From: Mycolicibacterium phlei
GTDB taxonomy: Bacteria > Actinomycetota > Actinomycetes > Mycobacteriales > Mycobacteriaceae
Reading direction: 5' to 3'
Length of the DNA stretch: 64,000 nucleotides
Assembly (NCBI RefSeq): GCF_001583415.1
Contig: NZ_CP014475.1
Location: 4,774,001 to 4,838,000, forward strand
The notes below the pieces were generated by a model. It saw only the letters and a program-made list of their open reading frames with translations, did no database searches and was not told where the DNA came from. A program made the translations under genes and the position numbers. The first letter of the stretch is position 1. The number at the start of each line of letters is the position of its first letter. Below, one piece after another: positions 9,019-16,653 of the stretch.

Positions 9019-9734
9019 TAGGCCTCCCCGAAGTAGTGGCTGCTGATGTCTTCGCGCTCCATCACCTCGGATGCGGTGCCCGCCAGCGTCACCACGCCGC
9101 GGGCCATCACGTAGGCGCGGTCGGCGATCGCCAGCGTGCGGCCCACGTTCTGCTCGACGATGAGGATGGTGGTGCCCTCCGCCCGCAGCTCGGCGATCGT
9201 CTCGAACAGCCGGTCGGTGATGCTGGGGGCCAGGCCCAACGACGGCTCGTCGAGGATCAGCAGGCGCGGATCGGTCAGCAGCGCGCGGGCGATCGCGAGT
9301 TGCTGTTGTTCGCCGCCGGACAGCAGCCCCGCGGGACGGTCCATCAGCGAGGTGAGGGCGGGATAACGGTCCAGCGCGCTGGCCAGTTTCGCGGCGGCGT
9401 CCGGGCGACCCCGGTCGGTGGTCGCCGCCAACCGCAGGTTCTCGGCGACCGTCATGCGGGGGAAGATGTGCCGTCCCTCCGGCACCAACGCGATACCGCG
9501 CCGGGCGATCGAGGTCATCGACGCCCGGGTGATGTCCTCACCCAGGAACGTGATCCGGCCCCGTTTGGGCCGCACCCGCCCCACGATGGCCTGCAGCAGG
9601 GTGGTCTTGCCGGCGCCGTTGAGCCCGAGGACGGTGACGATCTCGCCCTCGTCGACGCGTAGTGAGACGCCGCGGACCGCCTCGACATGCCGGTACGCGA
9701 CATGAAGGTCGGAGACCTCGATCATGGCCGTCAT
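9018..9734 (-). CDS. livF: ABC importer ATPase (LivF)
   Basis: 238 residues. Walker A GLNGAGKTT (about residue 38), signature LLSGGEQQQLAIARAL, Walker B LLILDEPSLGLAP and the switch His replaced in the usual LivF way by IVEQN. Start ATG at 9734 overlaps the LivG stop (ATGA). LivF pairs with LivG as an ATPase heterodimer; because LivG here has a degenerate signature motif, LivF may supply the only canonical one. Confidence 0.93.
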   Translation of the reverse strand: MTAMIEVSDLHVAYRHVEAVRGVSLRVDEGEIVTVLGLNGAGKTTLLQAIVGRVRPKRGRITFLGEDITRASMTSIARRGIALVPEGRHIFPRMTVAENLRLAATTDRGRPDAAAKLASALDRYPALTSLMDRPAGLLSGGEQQQLAIARALLTDPRLLILDEPSLGLAPSITDRLFETIAELRAEGTTILIVEQNVGRTLAIADRAYVMARGVVTLAGTASEVMEREDISSHYFGEA

Positions 9735-10444
9735 GCCGTGCTGCCCAGGTAGGCCTCGATGACCTCGGGGTTGCGCCGCGCGTCCTGCGGAGCCCCGCTG
9801 AACAGCGTCCGACCGGAGTTCAGCACGTGCAGCCGGTCGCACAGCCCCATGATCAGGCTCATGTCGTGCTCGATGATGAGAACCCCAATGTCACTGTCCC
9901 GAGCCAGGTTTCGAAGCAGTTGCGAGAGCTCGGCGCTCTCGTCGTCGTTCAGGCCCGCCGCGGGCTCGTCCAGCAGCAGCAGCCGCGGTTCGGCGGCCAG
10001 CGCCCGCGCCAGGCCCAGGAGCCGCTGCACACCGGCGGGCTGGTCCTGGGCCGGTTCACCGGCACGTCCGGCGAGGCCCAGCTGTTCCAGGATCTGTTCG
10101 GCCAACCGGGTCGCCGCCCGGCCGCGCCGGCGGATCAGCGCGGGCACGCGCACGTTCTCCAGGACAGTCAGCTGTCCGAACAGCCGGGCCCCCTGGAAGG
10201 TGCGTGCGATGCCCGCGCGCACCAACCGTTCCGGGGCCCAACCGGTGATGTCGGATCCGTCGAGTGTCACCCGCCCACTGGTGGGCCGCAGGTATCCGCT
10301 GATGGCGTTGACCGCGGTGGTCTTACCGGCCCCGTTGGGGCCGATCAGCCCGAGGATCTCGCCCTGCGACACTGCGAACGAGACATCGTCGACCGCGGTG
10401 ACCCCACCGAGGACCACACGCAGTCCGGACACCTGAAAGTCCAT
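9731..10444 (-). CDS. livG: ABC importer ATPase (LivG) with a degenerate signature motif
   Basis: 237 residues. Walker A GPNGAGKTT, Q-loop region and Walker B LLLLDEPAAGLNDDE with the switch His in IIEHDMSL are intact. The expected LSYGxQR signature before the ARALA helix is instead QPAGVQRLLGLARALA, lacking the canonical Ser-Gly pair. LivF provides an intact signature, so the heterodimer may have one consensus and one degenerate ATP site, as in some asymmetric ABC proteins. Start ATG at 10444; the binding-protein gene ends 18 bases upstream at 10463. The contrast with LivF is visible directly; the functional consequence is inferred. Confidence 0.9.
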   Translation of the reverse strand: MDFQVSGLRVVLGGVTAVDDVSFAVSQGEILGLIGPNGAGKTTAVNAISGYLRPTSGRVTLDGSDITGWAPERLVRAGIARTFQGARLFGQLTVLENVRVPALIRRRGRAATRLAEQILEQLGLAGRAGEPAQDQPAGVQRLLGLARALAAEPRLLLLDEPAAGLNDDESAELSQLLRNLARDSDIGVLIIEHDMSLIMGLCDRLHVLNSGRTLFSGAPQDARRNPEVIEAYLGSTA

Positions 10445-10462
10445 GTGGTGTGCAGCCTTTGA

Positions 10463-11680
10463 TCAGGACTCGGGCGTGGGAACGTTCTTGGGGGTGACGT
10501 GGTCGACCAGCCGCAGCTGCCCGTCGGAGACCTCGACCACCGCCATCTCCCGCTCCAGCGCGAGGTTGGTACCCTCCGAGAAGGTGATGGGACCCAGCAC
10601 CGTGTCGACGTCCTTGAGTTCGTTGAGCGCCTTGGCCAGGGCCGCACCGGAGGTGTCGCCGCCGTTGTGCTCCAGCGCCGCGGCCAGGACCTGGATCGCC
10701 GCGTAACCGACCAGCGCATCCGAGTGTTCGGGGTTCTTGCCGAACTTCTCCCGGTACTCGGCAAGGAAGTTGGTGACCTCCTCGTTCTCACCCGGTCCGT
10801 GGATGAAGCGTGCGGGAGTGAAGTAGAAGTCGGTCAGGTTCGGCACCGAGGCGAGCCATTCGGTGCCCTCCATGGCGGCACCGGAGACGATCGGCAGATC
10901 GACACCGGCCGCGCGGATCTGGCGCACCGCCGACGCACCGCCGGGCAGGTAGGAGCCGAGGTAGATGAAGTCGGCGTCGGCCTTCTGCAGCTGGTTCACC
11001 TGCTGGGCGATCGAGGCGTCCTCCTGCTGGAAGTTCTCCTTGGCGACCACGGTGCCGCCGGCGTCGGTGAACGACTCCTCGAAGTAGTCGCACAGCGAGC
11101 TGGAGTACTCCACCGAGATGTCGCACAGCGCAGCGGCTTTGGTCCAGCCCTTGCCGTAGGCCCACTCGGCCCCGGCCGCGGCCAGCGTCGGGGTGGGGGT
11201 GCCCAGCGTGAACGCGAGGTCACCGATGCCGAGGGTGCCGAAGCTCGGCGACGCCGCGCCGAGCGAGATCGTCACCACCCCGTCGGCCTGAGCCGCCAGC
11301 GCGGTCGGGCTGCCGTAGTCGAAATCCGAACTGGCCAGGATGATCTCGGCACCGTCGGCGATCAGCTGCTGGGCGGCGGTGGCCGCGATCTGCTGATCCG
11401 TCTGGGTGTCGACGACCTTGGTCTCGAACTTGCGGCCCGCCACGCCGCCCTTGGCGTTGTAGTCATCGACGGCCAGTTGCGCGGCCTGTTCGGCGGGTAC
11501 GTCATAGGCGGCCATCCAGCCGCTGCGGGAGATCGCCAGGCCCAGCACGATCGGGCCGTCGCTCGAGGCGCTCGAACCCGTGGAGTCCTTCGACTCGGTG
11601 GACTCCTCAGACACCGTGCATCCGCTCAACGCGATCGCGCCCACAGTCATCAGTGCCAGGGCCGCTCTCCGCACTCGCAT
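10463..11680 (-). CDS. Branched-chain amino acid-type substrate-binding lipoprotein (LivK/LivJ-like)
   Basis: 405 residues. Lipoprotein signal: charged start MRVRRAAL, hydrophobic stretch and lipobox ALSGC (Cys at about 21), then a Ser/Glu-rich linker before a periplasmic-binding-protein type I domain (GLAISRSGWMAAYDVPAEQA, later ASSDFDYGSPTALAAQADGV). First gene of the operon; it delivers the ligand to LivHM. The ligand is unknown. Binding-pocket residues do not match a class I can name with confidence. Confidence 0.9.
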   Translation of the reverse strand: MRVRRAALALMTVGAIALSGCTVSEESTESKDSTGSSASSDGPIVLGLAISRSGWMAAYDVPAEQAAQLAVDDYNAKGGVAGRKFETKVVDTQTDQQIAATAAQQLIADGAEIILASSDFDYGSPTALAAQADGVVTISLGAASPSFGTLGIGDLAFTLGTPTPTLAAAGAEWAYGKGWTKAAALCDISVEYSSSLCDYFEESFTDAGGTVVAKENFQQEDASIAQQVNQLQKADADFIYLGSYLPGGASAVRQIRAAGVDLPIVSGAAMEGTEWLASVPNLTDFYFTPARFIHGPGENEEVTNFLAEYREKFGKNPEHSDALVGYAAIQVLAAALEHNGGDTSGAALAKALNELKDVDTVLGPITFSEGTNLALEREMAVVEVSDGQLRLVDHVTPKNVPTPES

Positions 11681-11704
11681 CTCCCGCCTTCCGCCGATGG
11701 ATTT

Positions 11705-11744
11705 GATTTGCGACGAATTTAAGTGATCGATCGATCGATCGCAA
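11705..11744. promoter_or_regulatory. Palindromic operator candidate upstream of the catabolic operon
   Basis: A perfect 16-bp palindrome of four GATC units lies at 11725-11740, about 45 bases before the first start codon (11680). It is flanked by a wider inverted pair, TTGCGA at 11708-11713 and TCGCAA at 11739-11744. The region is AT-richer than its surroundings. It is the natural place for the operon promoter and for binding by the embedded TetR regulator; no binding evidence exists in the sequence itself. Confidence 0.5.
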
Positions 11745-11909
11745 TAGCTACGAGAAATCCGTTTTCCCAGGAAATGTGGCGTTTTCTGCCATCAAACCGG
11801 CCACCCGCGCCATCGAGAGGTGATCATCCGATTACACGATCGGCCGGTTCGCACCTCGAGCGCGGCGCGCCGTCCGGGCAGACCGCCCGTCACCGGCGAT
11901 CCTGAACTC

Positions 11910-12302
11910 ATGCGGATCAACGCCGCCGTCGGCGGCATACTGCTCGCGGTCGCCGTCGGCACCCTGGCGCCCGCCCCTGCCGCGGCCGACTCCGCCGACC
12001 ATGAGATCCGCGCCGTACTCGACGGGATGAACCGCTCCTACAACAGCGCCGACTTCGCCGCGTTCGCCGCCCACGTGTGCGCCGACATGCTGCGCGCCGA
12101 CGGGTTCCGGGCCGGCTGGCTGGAGAGCAGGCGGGTCGACGGGCCGACGCGGATCTCCGTGAAGGCGGTGCGGATCCACGGCGACGACGCGGTCGCCACC
12201 GTCCGGTTCGAGGCCGAGCGTCACACCAGTACGGTGGAGGTCGACTTCGTCCGGGAAGGTGGGTGGAAGGTATGCCGGTACCGCCCTGGGGTGACCATCT
12301 GA
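11910..12302 (+). CDS. Small exported NTF2/SnoaL-like protein
   Basis: 130 residues. A signal peptide (about residues 1-26, hydrophobic LLAVAVGTLAPAPAAA, AXA-type cleavage before DSADHE) precedes one cone-shaped NTF2-like domain: helix HEIRAVLDGMNRSYNSADFAAF, then beta strands DDAVATVRFEAER and a final GGWKVCRYRPG. Mycobacteria carry many secreted or anchored proteins of this fold with unknown roles. ATG at 11910 is chosen over an upstream frame because the signal peptide starts there. It ends one base before the GTG of the next gene, so the two are likely co-transcribed. Confidence 0.75.
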   Translation: MRINAAVGGILLAVAVGTLAPAPAAADSADHEIRAVLDGMNRSYNSADFAAFAAHVCADMLRADGFRAGWLESRRVDGPTRISVKAVRIHGDDAVATVRFEAERHTSTVEVDFVREGGWKVCRYRPGVTI

Positions 12303-12303
12303 C

Positions 12304-12960
12304 GTGCTGACCGAACTGATTCCGCTCGCGCTCGTGATCGCGCTGTCGCCGTTGACGGTCATCCCCGCGGTGCTGACGCTGCACACACCGCGCCCGCGCC
12401 CGACCAGCCTGGCCTTCCTGGTGGGCTGGGTGGCCGGGCTGGCGGTGATGACCATCGCGTTCCTGCAACTGTCCTCGCTGGCCGGCGGGCGCCAGGACCA
12501 CCCGCCCGGCTGGGCGTCCTGGCTGCGCGTCGTCGTGGGCGCCGCGCTGATCGTGTTCGGCCTCTACCGCTGGTTCAGCCGTCACCGGTCGGCGCACATG
12601 CCGCGCTGGATGCAGGGCATCAGCAACCTCACGCCGCCGCGGGCCGCCGTCACCGGGGCCGCGCTGACCGTGGTGAATCCCAAGGTGCTGTTCATCTGTG
12701 TCGCAGCGGGTTTGGCGATCGGCAGCGCCGGCACCCACTCCCTGGTGTGGCTGGGTGTGGTGTGGTTCGTCGCCGTCGCGTCAGCCACGGTGGCGGTGCC
12801 GATCCTGGCATACGCCGTGTCCGGCGACCGGCTGGATCCCGCCCTGGCCCGGCTCAAGGAGTGGATGGAGCGCCAGCATGCGGTGCTGATCGCCGTAATC
12901 CTGGTGCTGATCGGTCTGATGGTGCTCTACAAGGGAATTCACGGGCTCCTCGGCGTGTGA
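12304..12960 (+). CDS. GAP-family (Sap-like) integral membrane protein
   Basis: 218 residues, six predicted spans in a LysE-like arrangement: VIALSPLTVIPAVLTLHTPRP at the N-terminus, a conserved LTVVNPKVLFICVAAGL segment near residue 120 and a last span VLIAVILVLIGLMVLYKGI. This matches the GAP (GPL addressing protein) family, implicated in mycobacteria in placing glycolipids at the surface. The cargo here is unknown; a general LysE-type exporter is the alternative. GTG start at 12304 directly follows the previous stop. Confidence 0.75.
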   Translation: MLTELIPLALVIALSPLTVIPAVLTLHTPRPRPTSLAFLVGWVAGLAVMTIAFLQLSSLAGGRQDHPPGWASWLRVVVGAALIVFGLYRWFSRHRSAHMPRWMQGISNLTPPRAAVTGAALTVVNPKVLFICVAAGLAIGSAGTHSLVWLGVVWFVAVASATVAVPILAYAVSGDRLDPALARLKEWMERQHAVLIAVILVLIGLMVLYKGIHGLLGV

Positions 12961-12970
12961 CCCGAGGGGC

Positions 12971-13660
12971 TCATCCGTCGTTGAGGTTCACCCACACAGC
13001 GACCGCGGGCTCGGTCCCGGCGTTGACGATCGAATGCGACTGATCCGACGAGTAGGCGATCCCGTCACCCGGCTCCAGAACATGGCGCTGCCCGTCGAGT
13101 TCCACCGTGAGCTGACCGGAGATCAGCAGACCGAACTCCCGGCCGCTGCGATCGGCCACCGAGGGACCACTGGCCGCGCCGGCCTCGTACTCGTTGACGG
13201 CGAGCTCCAGGCCGGCGTCGTCGTGGTGGACGACTCGGCGCGTGACCCCGTCCCCGACCCGGACCACGGTCTGCTCGGCCAGCCTGGTCACCGGCGATCC
13301 GTCACCAGTCGCGTTGCGCACGAACAGGTCGTACATGTGCACGCCCAGGGCGGAGGACACGGCCACCAGCGTTCCCACCGAGGCGGTGGACACCCCGCGC
13401 TCCAGCATGCTGAGCATCGACACGCTGACCCCGGTGCGTTCTGCGACGTCACGCAGAGTCAACTGCTGGCGCAGCCGGATCGCGCGGATCCGCGCTCCCA
13501 CAAGCAACATCGTCTGCTCGACGGGGTCCGGCTCGCGAACGGCCCCGGCCTTCGCGATCTTCGCCTTCGGGCTTTTCGCCGCCCTCCCCCCATTGGAGGC
13601 AGCACTGTTCCGCGGGGTAGTCGACGGGCCTGGCCGCCCCCCGGATCGCGATGTGGCCAT
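12971..13660 (-). CDS. XRE-family regulator with C-terminal cupin domain
   Basis: 229 residues. Basic, Ala/Lys-rich N-terminus (1-45), helix-turn-helix of the Cro/XRE type at about 52-106 (RIRAIRLRQQLTLRDVAERT then SVSMLSMLERG), and a C-terminal cupin (about 150-225; GREFGLLISGQLTVELDGQ, VLEPGDGIAYSSDQSHSI). This architecture is common for regulators of amino-acid or amine catabolism that sense a ligand in the cupin. Converges on the GAP-family gene. A palindrome immediately upstream suggests autoregulation. Confidence 0.88.
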   Translation of the reverse strand: MATSRSGGRPGPSTTPRNSAASNGGRAAKSPKAKIAKAGAVREPDPVEQTMLLVGARIRAIRLRQQLTLRDVAERTGVSVSMLSMLERGVSTASVGTLVAVSSALGVHMYDLFVRNATGDGSPVTRLAEQTVVRVGDGVTRRVVHHDDAGLELAVNEYEAGAASGPSVADRSGREFGLLISGQLTVELDGQRHVLEPGDGIAYSSDQSHSIVNAGTEPAVAVWVNLNDG

Positions 13661-13677
13661 GCCTGGCTCCGACCTAG

Positions 13678-13699
13678 TGAAACGAACGTACCTGTTTCA
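13678..13699. promoter_or_regulatory. Operator-like palindrome upstream of the XRE-cupin gene
   Basis: TGAAAC (13678-13683) and GTTTCA (13694-13699) form a perfect inverted pair spaced by 10 bases, about 18 bases upstream of the ATG at 13660. A TTGACT hexamer on the minus strand lies just upstream, so a bound regulator would overlap the promoter. Likely the autoregulatory site. Confidence 0.5.
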
Positions 13700-13705
13700 G
13701 CGTAG

Positions 13706-14362
13706 TCAAGTACGCCAAGGCATGTCGCATCCGACACCGAGCCCGAGCTCGGCCGCGTCGGCGGTCAGATACCGGGTGATCGTCGGGGCGAGCAGCCGCA
13801 CCAGATCGTCGTCGGGCAGCGACGCCATCGGCTCGATCCTCATGACGTAGCGCAGTACCGCGACCCCGATCAGCTGCCCGGCCGCCAGCAGCGCGCGCAC
13901 CTGCGCCTCCTGTCCACCACCGATCACCCCGGCCACCGCGGTCAGCACGTAGCTCTGCATGAAGGCCCGGAACGCCTCGTGCGCATCGGAGTTCGTCGTC
14001 GCCGAGTGCAGGGCGGTGATCATCGTCGCGCCGGACTCCGGTGAGGACCAGATGCGCAGGTACGCGCGCACCATGCGGGTACCGACGTCGGGCTCGTCGT
14101 CATCCTCACCCGCGATGGCGGCCGCGAGCTCCTGCGGATCGACGAGCAGTCGCAGCGACTCCCGGAACAGGTCGGCCTTCGACCCGAACAGGTAGATCAC
14201 CATCGAGGGGTCGACGTTGGCGTCGGCGGCGATCGCGCGCAGCGTCGCCTTCTCATAGCCCTCGGCGGCGAACCGCCGGCGGGCGGCCGCCAGCACCGCA
14301 TCCCGGGACACGGGACCGCCCTGGCGACGGCCACGACGCTTTGTCTTCGCAGGTGAAGGCAC
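13706..14362 (-). CDS. TetR/AcrR-family repressor, divergent to a membrane permease
   Basis: 218 residues. DNA-binding domain at about 18-65 (AVLAAARRRFAAEGYEKATL, then VDPSMVIYLFGSKADLFRESL), C-terminal domain of the TetR_C class typical for efflux repressors. Transcribed divergently from the membrane protein at 14463, with two similar palindromes in the 100-base gap, the classical layout for a repressor controlling itself and an exporter. Confidence 0.88.
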   Translation of the reverse strand: MPSPAKTKRRGRRQGGPVSRDAVLAAARRRFAAEGYEKATLRAIAADANVDPSMVIYLFGSKADLFRESLRLLVDPQELAAAIAGEDDDEPDVGTRMVRAYLRIWSSPESGATMITALHSATTNSDAHEAFRAFMQSYVLTAVAGVIGGGQEAQVRALLAAGQLIGVAVLRYVMRIEPMASLPDDDLVRLLAPTITRYLTADAAELGLGVGCDMPWRT

Positions 14363-14377
14363 CTGTCGACCCTACCA

Positions 14378-14448
14378 TTTCAATAGCTGTTGAAATACGA
14401 CGCGGGCGGGGATACGCTGCGGATACCCGAATTCAACAACTGATGAAA
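14378..14448. promoter_or_regulatory. Two operator palindromes between the TetR gene and the permease
   Basis: ATTTCAATAGCTGTTGAAAT at 14378-14397 is palindromic apart from one mismatched pair near the centre. A related site, TTCAACAACTGATGAAA, lies at 14432-14448. Both share the half-site TTCAA/TTGAA pattern and are 54 bases apart. The first sits near the TetR start, the second just before the permease start, where it would block both transcripts. Confidence 0.7.
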
Positions 14449-14462
14449 AAGGCAGCGCCGCC

Positions 14463-15470
14463 ATGACCACCACCCCGACCAAGCCCCACCATCACTCGGC
14501 CGAACACCATGAACCGCCCGCCGTCGTGCGCGCCACCGGCATCGTCGTCATGATGACCGTCGTCGTCGCGATCCTCGCGCTGGCGTTCGCGCTGCCCGCC
14601 GCGCGCAGCGCACCGCACGAGGTCCCGATCGGCGCCGCGGGTCCGCAGGCGGCAGGCGGGCAGATCGCGGGCATCCTCGAGCAGCAGTCCCCGGGTGCGT
14701 TCGCGCTCACCTACTACCCCAGCCCGGACGCGCTGCGCGCGGCGATCGAAAACCGGGATGTGTACGGCGGTTTCGCGCTCGGTCCGGACGGGCCGACGCT
14801 GATGATCGCCACCGGGGGCAGCCCGATGGTCGCGCAGATGCTCACCCAGATCGGAACCGGGATCGCCCAGAAGACCGGCACCCAACTGCGGATCGAGGAT
14901 CTGGCACCGCCGACCACCGGTGACCCTCGCGGGATCGGGCTGGCCGCCTCCGCGCTGCCGATCACCCTGGCCGGGCTGCTGCCGGCGATCGCGCTGCTGC
15001 TGGCCCTCAGAGACGCGCCGTGGACGCGGCTGGTGGCCGTCGTCGCGTTCTCCGGGGTCGCCGGGGTGACGATCGCCGCACTGCTGCGCTACGTGCTGGG
15101 CTCGATCGAGTCGAACTTCTGGGGTGTGACCGGCGCGCTGGCCCTGGGCGTGGCGGCGATGGGCGTGGCGCTACTCGGGCTCGGCACGCTGTTCGGCCGC
15201 GCCGGCCTGGCGACCGGTGTGGTGCTGGCGATGCTGCTGGGCAATCCGCTGTCCGGGCTGAACAGCGCCCCGGAACTGCTGCCCAGCGGCTGGGGTCAGC
15301 TGGGCCAGTTCCTGCCCCAGGGCGCCACCGCCACGCTGCTGCGGTCCGCGGCGTTCTTCGACGGCGCCGGCGGTGCGTTGCCGGCCGCGGTGCTGGCCGT
15401 CTGGGCGCTGGCCGGACTGGCGCTGGTGGTGATCGCCGCCCTCCGCCGCGGCGGCTCCACAGCTAACTGA
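14463..15470 (+). CDS. ABC-2/YhgE-type membrane permease-like protein
   Basis: 335 residues. His-rich cytoplasmic N-terminus (HHHSAEHH), one early span (VMMTVVVAILALAFALPAA), a soluble outer domain of about 120 residues (ESPGAFALTYYPS-like region, with YGGFALGPDGPTLMI), and a block of five or six spans (160-325). This layout resembles YhgE/Pip and ABC-2 permease relatives involved in export. No ATPase is adjacent, so transport mechanism and substrate are unknown. Regulated, by layout, by the divergent TetR protein. Confidence 0.7.
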   Translation: MTTTPTKPHHHSAEHHEPPAVVRATGIVVMMTVVVAILALAFALPAARSAPHEVPIGAAGPQAAGGQIAGILEQQSPGAFALTYYPSPDALRAAIENRDVYGGFALGPDGPTLMIATGGSPMVAQMLTQIGTGIAQKTGTQLRIEDLAPPTTGDPRGIGLAASALPITLAGLLPAIALLLALRDAPWTRLVAVVAFSGVAGVTIAALLRYVLGSIESNFWGVTGALALGVAAMGVALLGLGTLFGRAGLATGVVLAMLLGNPLSGLNSAPELLPSGWGQLGQFLPQGATATLLRSAAFFDGAGGALPAAVLAVWALAGLALVVIAALRRGGSTAN

Positions 15471-15486
15471 CTTACACTCGGGCCGC

Positions 15487-16653
15487 GTGGGACTCGACGA
15501 CCGTGACGCGATGCAGGTGCTGCGTGACGCGGTCGATCCCGCGCGCAGCGCCGACGGACTGATCCGCGACTTCTACATCCACTGGTTCACGATCGACACC
15601 TCCGCGCGCGACCTGTTCCCGCCGGACATGCACACCCAGCGCCGCCGCTTCGCGCACGCGGTGCACTGGGTGTTCGGCGAGCTCGTCGCCCAGCGCGCCC
15701 ATGAGCCGGTGGCGTTCCTGGCCCAGCTGGGCCGCGACCACCGCAAGTACGGTGTGACGCAACGGCATTACGACACGATGCAGAGCGCGCTGTACACCAC
15801 GCTGCGCACCCACCTGGCCGACCGCTGGACCGACCGGGTCGCCGAGGCCGCGCACGACGCGGTCGCCCTGATGGTCGGTCTGATGCGCGGCGCCGCGGAC
15901 GCCGAGCAGGGCCCCGCGTACTGCGACGGCACGGTGATCGAGCACATGCGGGTCACCCGCGACGTGTCGGTGGTGCGGCTGCAGCTGGACCGGCCGCTGT
16001 TCTACCACCCGGGCCAGTACGTCACGGTGCAGGTGCCGCAGTGGCCGCGGCGGTGGCGCTACCTGAGCCCGTCGATCCCGGCCGACCGCGGCGGCGGGAT
16101 CGAGTTCCACATCCGGTCGGTGACCGGCGGCATGGTCAGCACCGCGATCGTCAACGAGACCGCCGTCGGCGACCGGTGGCGGATCTCCAGCCCGCACGGC
16201 GGGCTGCACGTCGACCGCGGCGCCGGCGATGTGCTGATGATCGCGGGCAGCACCGGCCTGGCGCCGCTGCGGGCGCTGATCATGGATCTGTGCCGCTGGG
16301 GCGCCAATCCTCGGGTGCACCTGTTCTTCGGCGGCCGCTTCCCCTGCGACCTGTACGACCTGCCCACGCTGTGGCAGGTCGCCGCGCACAACCCGTGGCT
16401 GTCGGTGACCCCGGTGTCGGAGTTCAGTGTCGACCCGCCGTGGGCCGGCGACTACCCGGATCCGACGCCGCCGCGCGGGCTGCACGTCCGCCAGACCGGC
16501 ACGCTGGCCGAGGTGGTCACCCGATACGGCAACTGGGGGGACCGCCAGATCCTGATCTGCGGCAACCCGTCGATGGTGCGCGCGACCAAGGAGGCGCTGA
16601 TCGCCAAGGGCACGCCGCCGGAACGCATCCAACACGATCCACTGGAGTCCTGA
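15487..16653 (+). CDS. Type II flavohaemoglobin-like protein (globin plus FAD/NAD reductase)
   Basis: 388 residues. Globin domain about 1-140 with a proximal-type His at H85 (LGRDHRKYGV), then a ferredoxin-reductase module: FAD region HPGQYVTVQVPQWPRRWRYL and NAD-binding GSTGLAPLRALI, ending with ILICGNPSMVRATK. The usual RxYS FAD motif is altered to RWRYLSP, as in mycobacterial type II flavohaemoglobins (Rv0385-like), which are linked to D-lactate and quinone redox rather than NO dioxygenation. GTG start at 15487 follows a TACACT -10 hexamer by eight bases, suggesting a leaderless transcript. Overlaps the next gene by one base. Confidence 0.85.
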   Translation: MGLDDRDAMQVLRDAVDPARSADGLIRDFYIHWFTIDTSARDLFPPDMHTQRRRFAHAVHWVFGELVAQRAHEPVAFLAQLGRDHRKYGVTQRHYDTMQSALYTTLRTHLADRWTDRVAEAAHDAVALMVGLMRGAADAEQGPAYCDGTVIEHMRVTRDVSVVRLQLDRPLFYHPGQYVTVQVPQWPRRWRYLSPSIPADRGGGIEFHIRSVTGGMVSTAIVNETAVGDRWRISSPHGGLHVDRGAGDVLMIAGSTGLAPLRALIMDLCRWGANPRVHLFFGGRFPCDLYDLPTLWQVAAHNPWLSVTPVSEFSVDPPWAGDYPDPTPPRGLHVRQTGTLAEVVTRYGNWGDRQILICGNPSMVRATKEALIAKGTPPERIQHDPLES

